Assembly: GCA_965267605.1 (NCBI GenBank)
Contig: OZ254088.1
Coordinates: 3,534,001-3,598,000, forward strand
Direction of reading: 5' to 3'
DNA length: 64,000 nt
Origin: G965267605 sp965267605
GTDB taxonomy: Bacteria > Bacteroidota > Bacteroidia > Flavobacteriales_E > Vicingaceae
How positions within the stretch are numbered: the stretch's first letter is position 1; each line of letters opens with the position of its first letter. This document shows, piece by piece, positions 50,500-59,687 of the stretch. Position numbers and translations under genes: made by a program. The notes beneath the pieces were generated by a model. It was not told the origin of the DNA, ran no database searches, and saw nothing but the letters and a program-made list of their open reading frames with translations.

Positions 50500-53400
50500 T
50501 TAGTACAAAGGAAAGAGTAGGAAATCGTTGTCGCGATTGAATGCTCGGGCGTTTGGAATTTGCTTACCGCGTGACAAAGTGTAAACCTTGTTGCTGACAT
50601 AGTTGAGCAATTCCGTGATGGATATCCATTGATCTTTATTGACATCAGCGTGTGTATCATCCCGATCTCTGACATCGTGAACCAATCCGTCCATGACACT
50701 AAAGGTGAACAAACCGTTCCTCCAGTTCTTCGACTCATATGCAAACTCATAACCACCTGCTGCGGAGATTACTGTAGTACCGGTGCCCGCAGAAACATTG
50801 GTAAACAAAGCTTGCATGTAAGAGAAAGCGTTGGTTAAACCAGCTTGCGGTTTAGGATTGATAGGGCCAGACCTTGCCGCGGAAAGCTTATCCTCAGATT
50901 TATGCCCCTCTGCTGGAACCGCTTCATCTTTATCTACCTCACCGCTATGACACGCATCCAGAAAGAGGAGTTTATTTCTTGCCTTGATCTTGCCCAGGGA
51001 GGCTTGTAGGTCATCATACTTAAGTCCGCCTTTGGAGGGATTGTAAAAATCTACCTCGTGCATGGCCAGATAGTAATCAAGCTTATCGTCTAATAGTCCG
51101 TGACCCGAGAATGTGATAATTACCTTGTCATCAACGGAGGTCTTCAGGTTTTCGATGGTTCCACAGATACTGATGTTCTTAGAATCACCGTTGGTGATAG
51201 GCGTGACCTTGATCTCCTTAAAGCCCTTCACTTTCGTTTTAAACAGGTTGCCCAGTTCGATGGCATCCTTATCAGCAAACGTCAGGTCCCATTGCTCATC
51301 TTTGTATTTACTTACACCAACATTTACAACCCAAAGTGTAGGTTTTGTGTACGATGGCTTGTCTGCAACAACGTAGATTTCTTCTTGTAGACTTTCAATT
51401 CCTCGCTCGTTGAATGCGGAAACACGAATTATGTTGCTGCCCTGACTTAGTTCGATCTTCGTGTTGAGCCTAATGCTGTTCTTTCCTGTAATCTTGAAAG
51501 CACTGTTCTTTTCTGGAACGCCATTTACCAGTACCTGCACTTTCGAAAGATTGTACAGGTCGTCCTGCGCCTGAATATTTAAGGTCAGGTACTCGTTCTT
51601 GGTAGAGGCCGGAATACCTCTGCGATTCACCTTTACCTCTGGCGCATGGAAATCTGGTTTGTCCATCGTAACAGGATCGAAACCTGCTGTACGCACCCTC
51701 TTTTCCCATGCCAACTTCAACATTTTCCTTTCAAAAACATTGCCCAACGCAAGTTGCTCCATGACAATGTCCGGGCGGTTCATCCTCAAGTCAAACTGCT
51801 GGAACGGGTATACGTTTCCTTTATAGTAAAATGCTACGCGTTCCAGTGCCGATTTTGTTGCCATGTAATAATGATCAGGGGTGGTAATGATGTAATCTGT
51901 TTCTCCAAACAGGATCATTGTTGCAACCTGTTTCATGGTTTGGGCATCCCAATACACTATTCTTGAATCAGCACCACCTGACAATATCCATTTACCATTC
52001 GGATGGTAAACCAATGTGTTCACTTCATCAACATGCCCGCGCAGTTCTTTCTCAAGTTTCTTCGTCTCAAGGTTCCATACCCGAATAACCCTGTCCATTC
52101 CGGCTGAAAGAACCTTCTTACTGTCTTTCGTAAACATTACCTGCCCTATAAACCGTTCGAGGTATCCGAATTTGTGATGGCCGTCAAACTTCATTACAGG
52201 CTCAAAAGTCGGTGCTGTTAAATCATAGATGTGTACTTCATCTCGGGCGAAGGCCATGTATTTTCCATCAGGAGAGAATGCCACCTGAAGCTTGTTTTTG
52301 TTGGCTACGTTGAAGCCTTTATCCGGGTAAACGTATTCCTTGAGTAACTTACACTTTAAAGCATCATGTAAACGCACCTTTAGGTTGCCCCGGTTCCAGT
52401 GGGCGGTTACATAATACCTTTCATCCGGACTCAGGAAATTACCCACCGCCCTTTCCTTTCCAAACGAACACACCGTGTCCCCATCCGGATAGTTTCTGGC
52501 GTACTTATCAGTATAGATTCGGCCAAAGTCGCCCGCCATGTGGCAGGTGGTTGAGAACCGCTCCCGGTTCTTTACCCAGAAGTGAAGCATTTTCGTTTCA
52601 CCATCATGCATTCTGGTAATCCACTTGCTGCCACCGCGTTCCTGTACATACAAGAAACTGTCCTGAGGGTGAAAACCCATTGACCGAATGTCTACGATGT
52701 AGTCATCCATCATGGTAACCCCACCGAAGTCGTTTGACTCCCAGATCTTGATGAAACCTCGACCTGCAATGTACATCTTCTTGTTGTGTGGATTGAATCG
52801 GAGCCGGTAGATGGGTGAATGGAACGGCATGATGTCGTGAAGTACCTTTTTCGATTCAACATCAACCAATCTTAAGAACTGCTTACCATAGGTGAATGAA
52901 ATTCCCAGTCTGTCACCACTACTGGAAAATGCATATGTCTCCACATGTGGCTTTACGTTCTTTTTCAATTTGACATTGTTGCCTACAATTTCAAAGGTGA
53001 TGTACGCATCTGTTTTTTCCTCCATGGGATTCTGGAGAAGGACATAACCATGGTGGCAAATAGCGATCCTTCCATCGGGTAACGGTTGGGCGTAATCACC
53101 GCTGTAATACTTAACCTCATATTCCTTTGGATTTGGAATGGTGTAAGCTCCGTTCTGTTTGAACGTTTTAAGGCTGTATTGCATGTATACAAACTTGTCG
53201 TCACCAACTATAATGCTGTTTCCATCGGGTGCCAATGAAAATACCCGCGCCCCTTTAGGTGTATATATTGTATCGATGATGTTACCATCTGCTGCGTTGA
53301 GAACAAGGGTGTAATCACGCTGCATGGCTATAAGCTTATCACCTGTTTTATTGAAGGCCAGTTGTTTTAGGTAGCGAATCCTCTTCTTGATCCTGTAGAT

Positions 53401-53850
53401 TTCTTTCCCGGCCAGGTCTCTGCATATCAGATTACTTGAGTTGTAATATGCAATGCGATTGGAAGTTTCGTGTACTGCAAATTCTGTGAATCCATCCCTT
53501 CGTTCTTTTTCAGACCACACGAGCTTACCACTTGGAACTTCGTGAATGGCAACTATTCTATCATTTACCCTACCCGAAGACGAAAGCAGTTGGGTGCCGT
53601 TCTTGAGGAATTGCACATGTGTTACCTGCTCGGTATGGATATCCAGGGTTTTGAATTCCCGTCCCGTTTTAAGTTCCCAGAATTTCAGTAGCCCATCTTT
53701 ATCCCCCGAGGCCATATACTTGTTATCAGGAGAGATGTCCATACAAAGGACAAGTTCCTTGTGGCTTCGTTGAACGAGCAACTCCGGGCGCTCCTGTCCG
53801 AAAAGAACTGAAAACGTAAAAAAGCCAATGACGGTCAGAAGCACTCGCAT
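50500..53850 (-). CDS. Exported WD40-caspase-family protein
   Basis: This 1116-residue protein has a signal peptide (RVLLTVIGFFTFSVLFGQ). Two WD40-type propellers cover about residues 25-680 (MDISPDNKYMASGDKDGLL, VRGHVDEVNTL-type repeats, GGADSRIVYWD). A beta-sandwich linker follows, then a C14 caspase domain (about 840-1116). Catalytic His917 lies in TFSGHGLLDD and Cys967 in LDACHSGEVD, so the dyad is intact. It is co-transcribed with, and abuts, an outer-membrane barrel gene. A secreted or periplasmic caspase-like protease is unusual; its substrate and trigger are unknown. Confidence 0.9.
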   Translation of the reverse strand: MRVLLTVIGFFTFSVLFGQERPELLVQRSHKELVLCMDISPDNKYMASGDKDGLLKFWELKTGREFKTLDIHTEQVTHVQFLKNGTQLLSSSGRVNDRIVAIHEVPSGKLVWSEKERRDGFTEFAVHETSNRIAYYNSSNLICRDLAGKEIYRIKKRIRYLKQLAFNKTGDKLIAMQRDYTLVLNAADGNIIDTIYTPKGARVFSLAPDGNSIIVGDDKFVYMQYSLKTFKQNGAYTIPNPKEYEVKYYSGDYAQPLPDGRIAICHHGYVLLQNPMEEKTDAYITFEIVGNNVKLKKNVKPHVETYAFSSSGDRLGISFTYGKQFLRLVDVESKKVLHDIMPFHSPIYRLRFNPHNKKMYIAGRGFIKIWESNDFGGVTMMDDYIVDIRSMGFHPQDSFLYVQERGGSKWITRMHDGETKMLHFWVKNRERFSTTCHMAGDFGRIYTDKYARNYPDGDTVCSFGKERAVGNFLSPDERYYVTAHWNRGNLKVRLHDALKCKLLKEYVYPDKGFNVANKNKLQVAFSPDGKYMAFARDEVHIYDLTAPTFEPVMKFDGHHKFGYLERFIGQVMFTKDSKKVLSAGMDRVIRVWNLETKKLEKELRGHVDEVNTLVYHPNGKWILSGGADSRIVYWDAQTMKQVATMILFGETDYIITTPDHYYMATKSALERVAFYYKGNVYPFQQFDLRMNRPDIVMEQLALGNVFERKMLKLAWEKRVRTAGFDPVTMDKPDFHAPEVKVNRRGIPASTKNEYLTLNIQAQDDLYNLSKVQVLVNGVPEKNSAFKITGKNSIRLNTKIELSQGSNIIRVSAFNERGIESLQEEIYVVADKPSYTKPTLWVVNVGVSKYKDEQWDLTFADKDAIELGNLFKTKVKGFKEIKVTPITNGDSKNISICGTIENLKTSVDDKVIITFSGHGLLDDKLDYYLAMHEVDFYNPSKGGLKYDDLQASLGKIKARNKLLFLDACHSGEVDKDEAVPAEGHKSEDKLSAARSGPINPKPQAGLTNAFSYMQALFTNVSAGTGTTVISAAGGYEFAYESKNWRNGLFTFSVMDGLVHDVRDRDDTHADVNKDQWISITELLNYVSNKVYTLSRGKQIPNARAFNRDNDFLLFPLY

Positions 53851-54827
53851 TAGAAATCAATTTCAAAGGTGTCGCTGCTGAACATCCCTTTGGCAAATGA
53901 ATAGTGTAACGCGACTCTAACGTATGGAGATGCTTTAGGTACGTATGTGAGGTCGTTGTACTTCCTGATGCGCAGCATGTTGCCGAACGCATACCCACCT
54001 TCCAGGTATAGCTTTCCTTTCTTTCCAAGTGAAATACTGCTCTGTGTTCCTCCCTTTAACTGGAAGTTGGACATGAAGAATCGCTGCTCGCCTTGCATGG
54101 TATCTTTTACCAGTGTAATTCCATTGCTGTATCCTCCAATACCGAAGATTCCACTTTGCTTGAAGCCCTTTGCTACTTTATAGGAGATCTTCGCCTGAAC
54201 AGGGAGAACTACCGTAAGTTGCCACTTATCTGTAAGGTAACCACTGTAAGCAATTACAGGCGTGATGAAGGGTAGTGTATTGATATTACCTGCGGCAAAT
54301 CCAACAAACATGAAATGGTTGAGGTCCAGTACACGCATCTTTCCGTGCAGCAAAAGGATATTACCCAGGCCAGATTTGATGTTGATGTCTTCCGTTGCGG
54401 AAACATTCAAACTGGTGACCGTAAGTTTGAGTTTGGGGTCTGAACGCAATCGTAACCACGTTACCCCGAAACTTGCATATCCTAGTTGGTGATTGCCAAA
54501 GAACGGTAGCTCATTGTCTACTTCACGGTAGCCTAGCTGCATTCTGCCAAACACTTGCTTTGCATCTATGCTTGGAATTTTCTTGATGTCTGCCAGGCTT
54601 CGCATCTTAAACACCTTCTTCCAATCCATCTTCACATTAATGTCGGTCTTCAGCGGAGCGAAGATGCCCACGGAGCCACCATAAGTGGTGTTACTGAATC
54701 CGTCATTGGAAGGGAAAAGGTAGTCGCCTTTCACGGACACTTTTGGTTTGAACAGTGTGAAGGCATCAAGGAACTGTCCCTGAACAAATAAAGGGGCTAG
54801 CGCTAATATGAGTAAGATCCTTTTCAT
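53850..54827 (-). CDS. Outer-membrane beta-barrel protein (DUF6268-like)
   Basis: This 325-residue protein has a signal peptide (RILLILALAPLFVQGQ) and an even beta-barrel pattern with GSVGIFAPLKTDINVKM, GYASFGVTWLRLRSD and HGKMRVLDLNHFMFVGFAAG. It ends with VALHYSFAKGMFSSDTFEIDF (final residue F), typical of outer-membrane barrels. It resembles the DUF6268 family. One base is shared with the WD40-caspase gene downstream, so the two are co-translated and may work together at the cell surface. Confidence 0.78.
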   Translation of the reverse strand: MKRILLILALAPLFVQGQFLDAFTLFKPKVSVKGDYLFPSNDGFSNTTYGGSVGIFAPLKTDINVKMDWKKVFKMRSLADIKKIPSIDAKQVFGRMQLGYREVDNELPFFGNHQLGYASFGVTWLRLRSDPKLKLTVTSLNVSATEDINIKSGLGNILLLHGKMRVLDLNHFMFVGFAAGNINTLPFITPVIAYSGYLTDKWQLTVVLPVQAKISYKVAKGFKQSGIFGIGGYSNGITLVKDTMQGEQRFFMSNFQLKGGTQSSISLGKKGKLYLEGGYAFGNMLRIRKYNDLTYVPKASPYVRVALHYSFAKGMFSSDTFEIDF

Positions 54828-55360
54828 CTGGTAATGGCGTAAGACATGCAGTCGAACACCTGTCCGTTTTTACGATAGTAGTTCTTTAATCTTCCTTCAA
54901 ATTTAAAGCCAACTTTCTCAACGAGTTGCTGCGAATGGGTATTGTATTCAAAGATCATTGCTTGAAGTCTTGCAATTGGAAGTGTATCGAAGGCTTCGTC
55001 TACAATGGTTGAAAGGCACTTCGTCATGATTCCCCGTCTTCTGAAATCTTTCCCCAACCAATATCCAACCTCGTCTGTAGCATCGTTGAATGGATTCATG
55101 TGCTTTCCAAAAAGGCCTATCCCACCGGCTAGTTTTCCGTCCCAGCGAATCGCATAATTCATCAGCATACCATTCGATTGCCTTTCTTTCTCAACTGTTT
55201 CCACCCATTCACGTGCGTGTTCAATGGTATAGGGCCATGGGATCGCAAGGGTATTTTCCAGCACATCTTTATCACTGATCTGTTGAATAAGGTCATCAAT
55301 ATCGGTTTCCCGAATCTGGCTCAGGGAGACATGATCGTCTATCTGGATTTCTGATCTCAA
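54824..55360 (-). CDS. GNAT-family N-acetyltransferase (RimJ/RimL type)
   Basis: This 178-residue protein has LSQIRETDIDDLIQQI, GGIGLFGKH, the acetyl-CoA loop GYWLGKDFRRRGIMTKCL and the C-terminal VEKVGFKFEGRLKNYYRKNG. This is the common RimJ/RimL-like group that acetylates N-terminal amines or small molecules. It overlaps the neighbours on both sides by 4 bp, forming an operon with yebC upstream and the barrel/caspase pair downstream. Confidence 0.88.
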   Translation of the reverse strand: MRSEIQIDDHVSLSQIRETDIDDLIQQISDKDVLENTLAIPWPYTIEHAREWVETVEKERQSNGMLMNYAIRWDGKLAGGIGLFGKHMNPFNDATDEVGYWLGKDFRRRGIMTKCLSTIVDEAFDTLPIARLQAMIFEYNTHSQQLVEKVGFKFEGRLKNYYRKNGQVFDCMSYAITR

Positions 55361-56118
55361 CCTTCTGCTTCGATTGCTGCAGCAAGGTCATCAGTCATCT
55401 CCAGATTGTGATACACAGTGTTCACATCTTCCTCTTCCTCCATCTTCTCAATGATCTTGAGCACACTTTTGGCGGCATCTACATCCAACGCGGTAGTGCT
55501 GTTTGGTATTCTTTGAAGCTCAGAACTTTGAGGTTCAACCCCTAGTTCTTCAAGTTTTGATGACATGTTGCCAAAGTCTTCAAAGGCCGAATAAACCAAT
55601 ACCACTTCATCTGCCCATTCGATTTCCTCCAGGCCGCCATCAATCAGCTCCATTTCAAATTCTTCAGCATCCCGCTCTCCCAGTTTCTCTTTTTCGATCG
55701 TAAACACACCTTTGCGATCAAAGATGAACTCGAGTGAACCATTGGTTCCAAGGTTTCCTCCATACTTGGTGAAAACCGCGCGCACGTTGGCTACGGTTCT
55801 GTTGATATTATCTGTAGTAGCTTCTACGAACATGGCAATACCATGTGGAGCATACCCTTCATAGGTAGTTTCCATAAGGTCCGCGCCTTCTCCTCCAGCA
55901 CCCTTCTTGATGGCACGTTCAATGGTGTCCTTGGGCATATTGGCGCCTTTAGCGTTCTGTACCGCCAGGCGAAGCTTTGGATTTGAATCTATGTCTGGAC
56001 CACCATCTCTTGCTGCAATGGTGATCTCCTTGATACACCGGGTAAAGATCTTTGCCCTCTTTTTATCCTGGGCACCCTTTCTATGTTTGATATTGGCCCA
56101 CTTACTATGTCCTGCCAT
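55357..56118 (-). CDS. YebC/PmpR-family protein
   Basis: This 253-residue protein starts MAGHSKWANIKHRKGAQDKK, the invariant opening of the family. Further blocks are NMPKDTIERAIKKGAGG, YEGYAPHGIAMFVEATTDN and NRTVANVRAVFTKYGGNLGT. Members bind DNA or the ribosome and relieve stalling at proline runs. Length is normal. It heads the minus-strand operon with the GNAT gene. Confidence 0.95.
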   Translation of the reverse strand: MAGHSKWANIKHRKGAQDKKRAKIFTRCIKEITIAARDGGPDIDSNPKLRLAVQNAKGANMPKDTIERAIKKGAGGEGADLMETTYEGYAPHGIAMFVEATTDNINRTVANVRAVFTKYGGNLGTNGSLEFIFDRKGVFTIEKEKLGERDAEEFEMELIDGGLEEIEWADEVVLVYSAFEDFGNMSSKLEELGVEPQSSELQRIPNSTTALDVDAAKSVLKIIEKMEEEEDVNTVYHNLEMTDDLAAAIEAEG

Positions 56119-56217
56119 CTCCCGTAATTATTGGTGTGTATGAGTAAAATTAGAAATTTTGACCTATCGGTTAAGCCCAATATATTTACATTTAGATACA
56201 CACCTAACTGAATTAAA

Positions 56218-56676
56218 ATGAGAAGGAACTGGTATTTCATTCTAGCAATAGCAACCTCTGTTACACTTGCATCTTGTGGTGGCACTGATGAGGTGGACGA
56301 AAATGGCGAAGAACTCGACAGCCTGGCACAGGTTGATGAGATGATTGACAAGATCGAAGAAGCCATGGATGAACAGGGAGAATCTGGTGATGAGGATGGG
56401 GGGAATGAAATGCAGTCGGATGTTGAAGCTGCAGCGCAAGAGGCGAGTGGTGAGGTGGATGATTCCGGTCTTACGTTCTGCGATTGTGTGAAGAAGATGG
56501 ATAAGCTGGAGAAGGATTTAGATGCAGAGGAAGACGGAGACAAGATTATGGCCATCATGGATGAGATGGAGAAACTTCTCGGTGGAGATTGCAGTGTATT
56601 AAAAGCAAAGGATCAGAAGAGCGTAGAAGATCAGGAAGCGCATAAAGCGCGTGTGAAGAGATGTCTGGGAAGCTAA
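56218..56676 (+). CDS. Small acidic lipoprotein of unknown function
   Basis: This 152-residue protein has a lipoprotein signal peptide with lipobox LASC (residues about 17-20), then a highly acidic low-complexity stretch (DEQGESGDEDGGNEMQSD) and a C-terminal helical part with cysteines (TFCDCVKKMDKLEKDLDA, LLGGDCSVLKAKDQKS, RVKRCLGS). The cysteine-helix pattern occurs in small Bacteroidota lipoproteins. The function is unknown. It overlaps the convergent gatC gene by 4 bp. Confidence 0.7.
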   Translation: MRRNWYFILAIATSVTLASCGGTDEVDENGEELDSLAQVDEMIDKIEEAMDEQGESGDEDGGNEMQSDVEAAAQEASGEVDDSGLTFCDCVKKMDKLEKDLDAEEDGDKIMAIMDEMEKLLGGDCSVLKAKDQKSVEDQEAHKARVKRCLGS

Positions 56677-56972
56677 GCTTCCTTGTCCAACACCTTTGGT
56701 ACCCGAATAAAATCTGAGTCTTTCTGAGGAGCATTCTTCAATGCTTCTTCATGTGAAATGCGTTCAACAAGCTTGTCTTCACGAAGTACATTTCGCTCAT
56801 CCGTCATGTAGATCAGTGGCTCAACGCCTTCAGTGTCCAGTTCATTGAGTTTGTCAACGAATTCCAGCATACGGTTAAGGTCTGAGAGGATCTTATCTTC
56901 TTCTTCCGCACTGAATTTCAGTTTGGCAAGCTCAGCAATTCGCTGAACGGTTTCTTTGTTAAGTTGACTCAT
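56673..56972 (-). CDS. gatC: Asp-tRNA(Asn)/Glu-tRNA(Gln) amidotransferase subunit C
   Basis: This 99-residue protein shows the family start VQRIAELAKLKFSAEEEDKI, then LNRMLEFVDKLNELDTEGVE, then VLREDKLVERISHEEAL and the closing DSDFIRVPKVLD. It stabilises the GatA-GatB complex that makes Gln-tRNA and Asn-tRNA. It overlaps the acyltransferase gene by 14 bp on the same strand. Confidence 0.95.
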   Translation of the reverse strand: MSQLNKETVQRIAELAKLKFSAEEEDKILSDLNRMLEFVDKLNELDTEGVEPLIYMTDERNVLREDKLVERISHEEALKNAPQKDSDFIRVPKVLDKEA

Positions 56973-57699
56973 TTCTCATTTGCCGCTCAATGATAGCAGC
57001 AATGGTTTTGCGCAAATCTAACAAATCCGGGTGGGATGAGGGCTGTACCGGGGGCTGTACTGAGATTATACTCTTACCGGGGCGGGCATTACCTTTTAAG
57101 AAACCCATATCTCCCATAATCTTATAGTTGTTAAGGAATGCAACTGGAATAATGGGTGTACCCGTATCCAAGGCGAGTTTGAACGCTCCGTTTTTCAATG
57201 GTCCGAGTTCGGGAGCGGTTCCGGGAATTGTGCCTTCAGGGAAGATCACTACAGAATAGCCGCGCTCCAATGCATCGCGGGAACGATCGTAGGCGTGTCG
57301 TCCACTTTTGATGCTCTCCCTATTCACTGCAATATTGAACTGCTTGAAAAAGATATTGAAGAGTGGGTAAGAGAGTAGTTCGGATTTCCCTACAAATACA
57401 AACTTCGTTGGTACTGTAACAAACAACAACAGAATGTCTAGGTAAGAACTGTGGTTGGGTGTGATGATATAAGTTTTTGAACTGCCAAAATGTTCCTGAC
57501 CGGATACGCGATACCGAACGCCTGCCATGAATAGCAGGAACTTCGCATGTCTTCTGGTCATCTTTAAGCCGCGCTCAAAGCGGACAGGGTTGAGTAACAG
57601 GTACCTGTAAAAGAGATATAGGAACAGCAGACTGAAGAAGAGGATCAGAAAGAAGTACAACTTCCAAAGTGTGCTGAAAAAGGCTCCGATTGCGCGCAT
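56959..57699 (-). CDS. plsC: 1-acyl-sn-glycerol-3-phosphate acyltransferase
   Basis: The ATG at 57699 gives 246 residues. An ATG at 57744 and the longer open frame to 57912 run into the divergent trpS gene, so they are less likely. The acyltransferase motifs are complete: ITPNHSSYLDILLLF (HX4D), the motif II region NIAVNRESIKSGR, VIFPEGTIPG and PIIPVAFLNN. An N-terminal hydrophobic helix anchors it (LYFFLILFFSLLFLYLF). It makes phosphatidic acid for membrane lipids. Confidence 0.92.
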   Translation of the reverse strand: MRAIGAFFSTLWKLYFFLILFFSLLFLYLFYRYLLLNPVRFERGLKMTRRHAKFLLFMAGVRYRVSGQEHFGSSKTYIITPNHSSYLDILLLFVTVPTKFVFVGKSELLSYPLFNIFFKQFNIAVNRESIKSGRHAYDRSRDALERGYSVVIFPEGTIPGTAPELGPLKNGAFKLALDTGTPIIPVAFLNNYKIMGDMGFLKGNARPGKSIISVQPPVQPSSHPDLLDLRKTIAAIIERQMRNEST

Positions 57700-57742
57700 G
57701 ATGAGGGCTGCCAAAAATAGCCAATTTTTGTACTTTAGGCGC

Positions 57743-58723
57743 ATGGCGAGGGTGCTGACAGGTGTGCAGAGTACAGGAGTTCCGCATTTAGGAAACATCC
57801 TGGGCGCCATTCTTCCGGCCATTGAAATGTCAAAAGATTCGGATAACGATTCCTTCCTTTTTATAGCGGATATGCATTCGCTTACGCAGATCAAGGATGC
57901 AGAGGCCTTCAAGCATAATGTTTATGCCACGGCTGCGGGTTGGTTGGCGTGTGGATTGGATACGGATCAAACAGTGTTCTACAGACAAAGCGATGTTCCG
58001 GAATGTGCTGAGTTGGCGTGGTACCTTGGTTGCTTTTATCCGTACCAGCGACTTACACTAGCGCATTCATTTAAGGATAAGGCAGATCGACTAGAGGATG
58101 TGAATGGAGGATTGTTCACGTACCCTATTTTAATGGCTGCGGATATCCTGTTGTATGACGCAGATTTCGTTCCGGTTGGCAAAGACCAGTTACAACACCT
58201 TGAGATGACAAGAGATGTTGCAGGTAGGTTTAATCACGCTATGGGCGAGACATTTGTTCTACCGCAAGAGAAGGTACAGGAAAGCACGATGCTGGTGCCG
58301 GGCACCGATGGTGGGAAGATGAGTAGCTCCAAAGGGAACATTATTGATGTGTTCATGGATGAGAAGGCATTGAAAAAGTCCATCAACAAGAACATCGTTA
58401 CGGATACAACACCACTTGAAGAACCTAAGGATGCCGAAGGCTCTACAGTGTATCAGCTGTATAAGATGGTAGCCTCAGAAGCACAAGCGGCTGATTTGAA
58501 ACAAAAGCTGGAAGCGGGAGGTTATGGATGGGGGCATGCCAAGGGAGATCTTCATCAGGCCATTGTTGAGCGTTTCGCTGATGAGCGTGAACGTTTCGAT
58601 CATTACATGAGCAATCTCGATGAACTGGAGACCGAACTGCAGAAAGGGGCGGATAAGGCCAGGGCAGTGGCCCGGCCGGTTCTCAACCGGGTACGAGAAA
58701 AACTCGGAATCAAAAAGATGTAG
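57743..58723 (+). CDS. trpS: Tryptophanyl-tRNA synthetase
   Basis: The ATG at 57743 begins the conserved MARVLTGVQSTGVPHLGN, where PHLGN is the HIGH-type motif; earlier ATGs would lie inside the divergent gene. The 326-residue class I synthetase has FIADMHSLTQI, YPILMAADILLYDADFVPVG, DQLQHLEMTRDVAGRFN and the KMSSS motif in GGKMSSSKGN. It charges tRNA-Trp. Length is normal. Confidence 0.97.
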   Translation: MARVLTGVQSTGVPHLGNILGAILPAIEMSKDSDNDSFLFIADMHSLTQIKDAEAFKHNVYATAAGWLACGLDTDQTVFYRQSDVPECAELAWYLGCFYPYQRLTLAHSFKDKADRLEDVNGGLFTYPILMAADILLYDADFVPVGKDQLQHLEMTRDVAGRFNHAMGETFVLPQEKVQESTMLVPGTDGGKMSSSKGNIIDVFMDEKALKKSINKNIVTDTTPLEEPKDAEGSTVYQLYKMVASEAQAADLKQKLEAGGYGWGHAKGDLHQAIVERFADERERFDHYMSNLDELETELQKGADKARAVARPVLNRVREKLGIKKM

Positions 58724-58724
58724 C

Positions 58725-58757
58725 AAAAAGAAAGGGGACCTCACGGTCCCCTTTTCT
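58725..58757. terminator. Bidirectional terminator
   Basis: GGGGACC (58734-58740), loop TCAC and GGTCCCC (58745-58751) form a perfect stem flanked by A-rich sequence on the left and TTTTCTT on the right. It separates convergent trpS and the gene at 58777. Confidence 0.9.
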
Positions 58758-58776
58758 TGTAGTAGTAGTTTCGTGA

Positions 58777-59571
58777 TTACTTCTTTACGAACTGATCCAT
58801 TTTGTTGTCATAGTTCAGGTAGTAAACACCTTTAGCGAGGTTGGCTGTGCTAATTTCGCTACTAAAACCTTTCTTCACCAAGTTGCCATAGATGTCGTAT
58901 ACCTCGTATAGCGACTCTGATGAAAGTACAATTGCTGTCTTATCTTTTTGTGAGATGCTGCACTCAATGCTGCTTGTAACACTAGCAGTTTGAGAAGCCG
59001 CTCTTGATACTTTACGCTTGCCATCAAAATCAGGCTGAATAACTCTCACCTTGTTTGATCCACTGTGAAGCGTAACGTTAAATGCGTATTCGTGCTCATC
59101 TGGTGTGCCAACACCGTCTACTTCACCAACTTTCACCCACTTGTTCCAACGGAACTGCTGAACGATGTATGGAAGCTTTGCAGTTTCGCCTTTGGTCTTC
59201 CAGGTATACTTACCATCTTTTGAAAGATCCTGAGCAACCAATTCAAACGTACTTCTTGGCTTAAGAACTTCAGGGTTAAGCACTTTAGGCACGCTTCCAT
59301 CTTTATGCTCGATGGTAACTACAACTTCATCACCCTTCTTCATCATGAAGTGTGAAAAATCAATCTCATATGCACTTGAGTTGATTTCGCTTGGTAATAC
59401 ATCTCCGTTGATGCGAACTTGCGTTGTAGCAAATCCAACTCCAGAAGTAGCATAAGGGTTTTGAACGTAAAGGCTCTTACCCTGAAAATGACCTTCCAGA
59501 ACGATTTTCTGCTGGGCTTGCATGGCACCAACAGCAAGGAGAAATAGTAGTATGGTGGTAAACTTTCTCAC
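58777..59571 (-). CDS. Type IX secretion cargo with C-terminal sorting domain
   Basis: The GTG at 59571 is chosen because it opens the signal peptide RKFTTILLFLLAVGAMQAQ; the open frame upstream to 59622 has no signal character. The 264-residue protein has beta-rich domains (VLEGHFQGKSLYVQNPYATS, EYAFNVTLHSGSNKVRVIQP). It ends in a T9SS sorting domain (SLYEVYDIYGNLVKKG, LAKGVYYLNYDNKMDQFVKK). It is exported by the gliding-associated secretion system. Its own function is unknown. Confidence 0.85.
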   Translation of the reverse strand: MRKFTTILLFLLAVGAMQAQQKIVLEGHFQGKSLYVQNPYATSGVGFATTQVRINGDVLPSEINSSAYEIDFSHFMMKKGDEVVVTIEHKDGSVPKVLNPEVLKPRSTFELVAQDLSKDGKYTWKTKGETAKLPYIVQQFRWNKWVKVGEVDGVGTPDEHEYAFNVTLHSGSNKVRVIQPDFDGKRKVSRAASQTASVTSSIECSISQKDKTAIVLSSESLYEVYDIYGNLVKKGFSSEISTANLAKGVYYLNYDNKMDQFVKK

Positions 59572-59687
59572 TTTATAAAGTTTTCTGAGGGCAAACTTAC
59601 CCCCTAAATGAACATGACGCAAGGTTTTTACCCGTAAAATCCTTGTTATTTGTCGACAAATACCTACGTATTCAGAACCTGCAAAAA

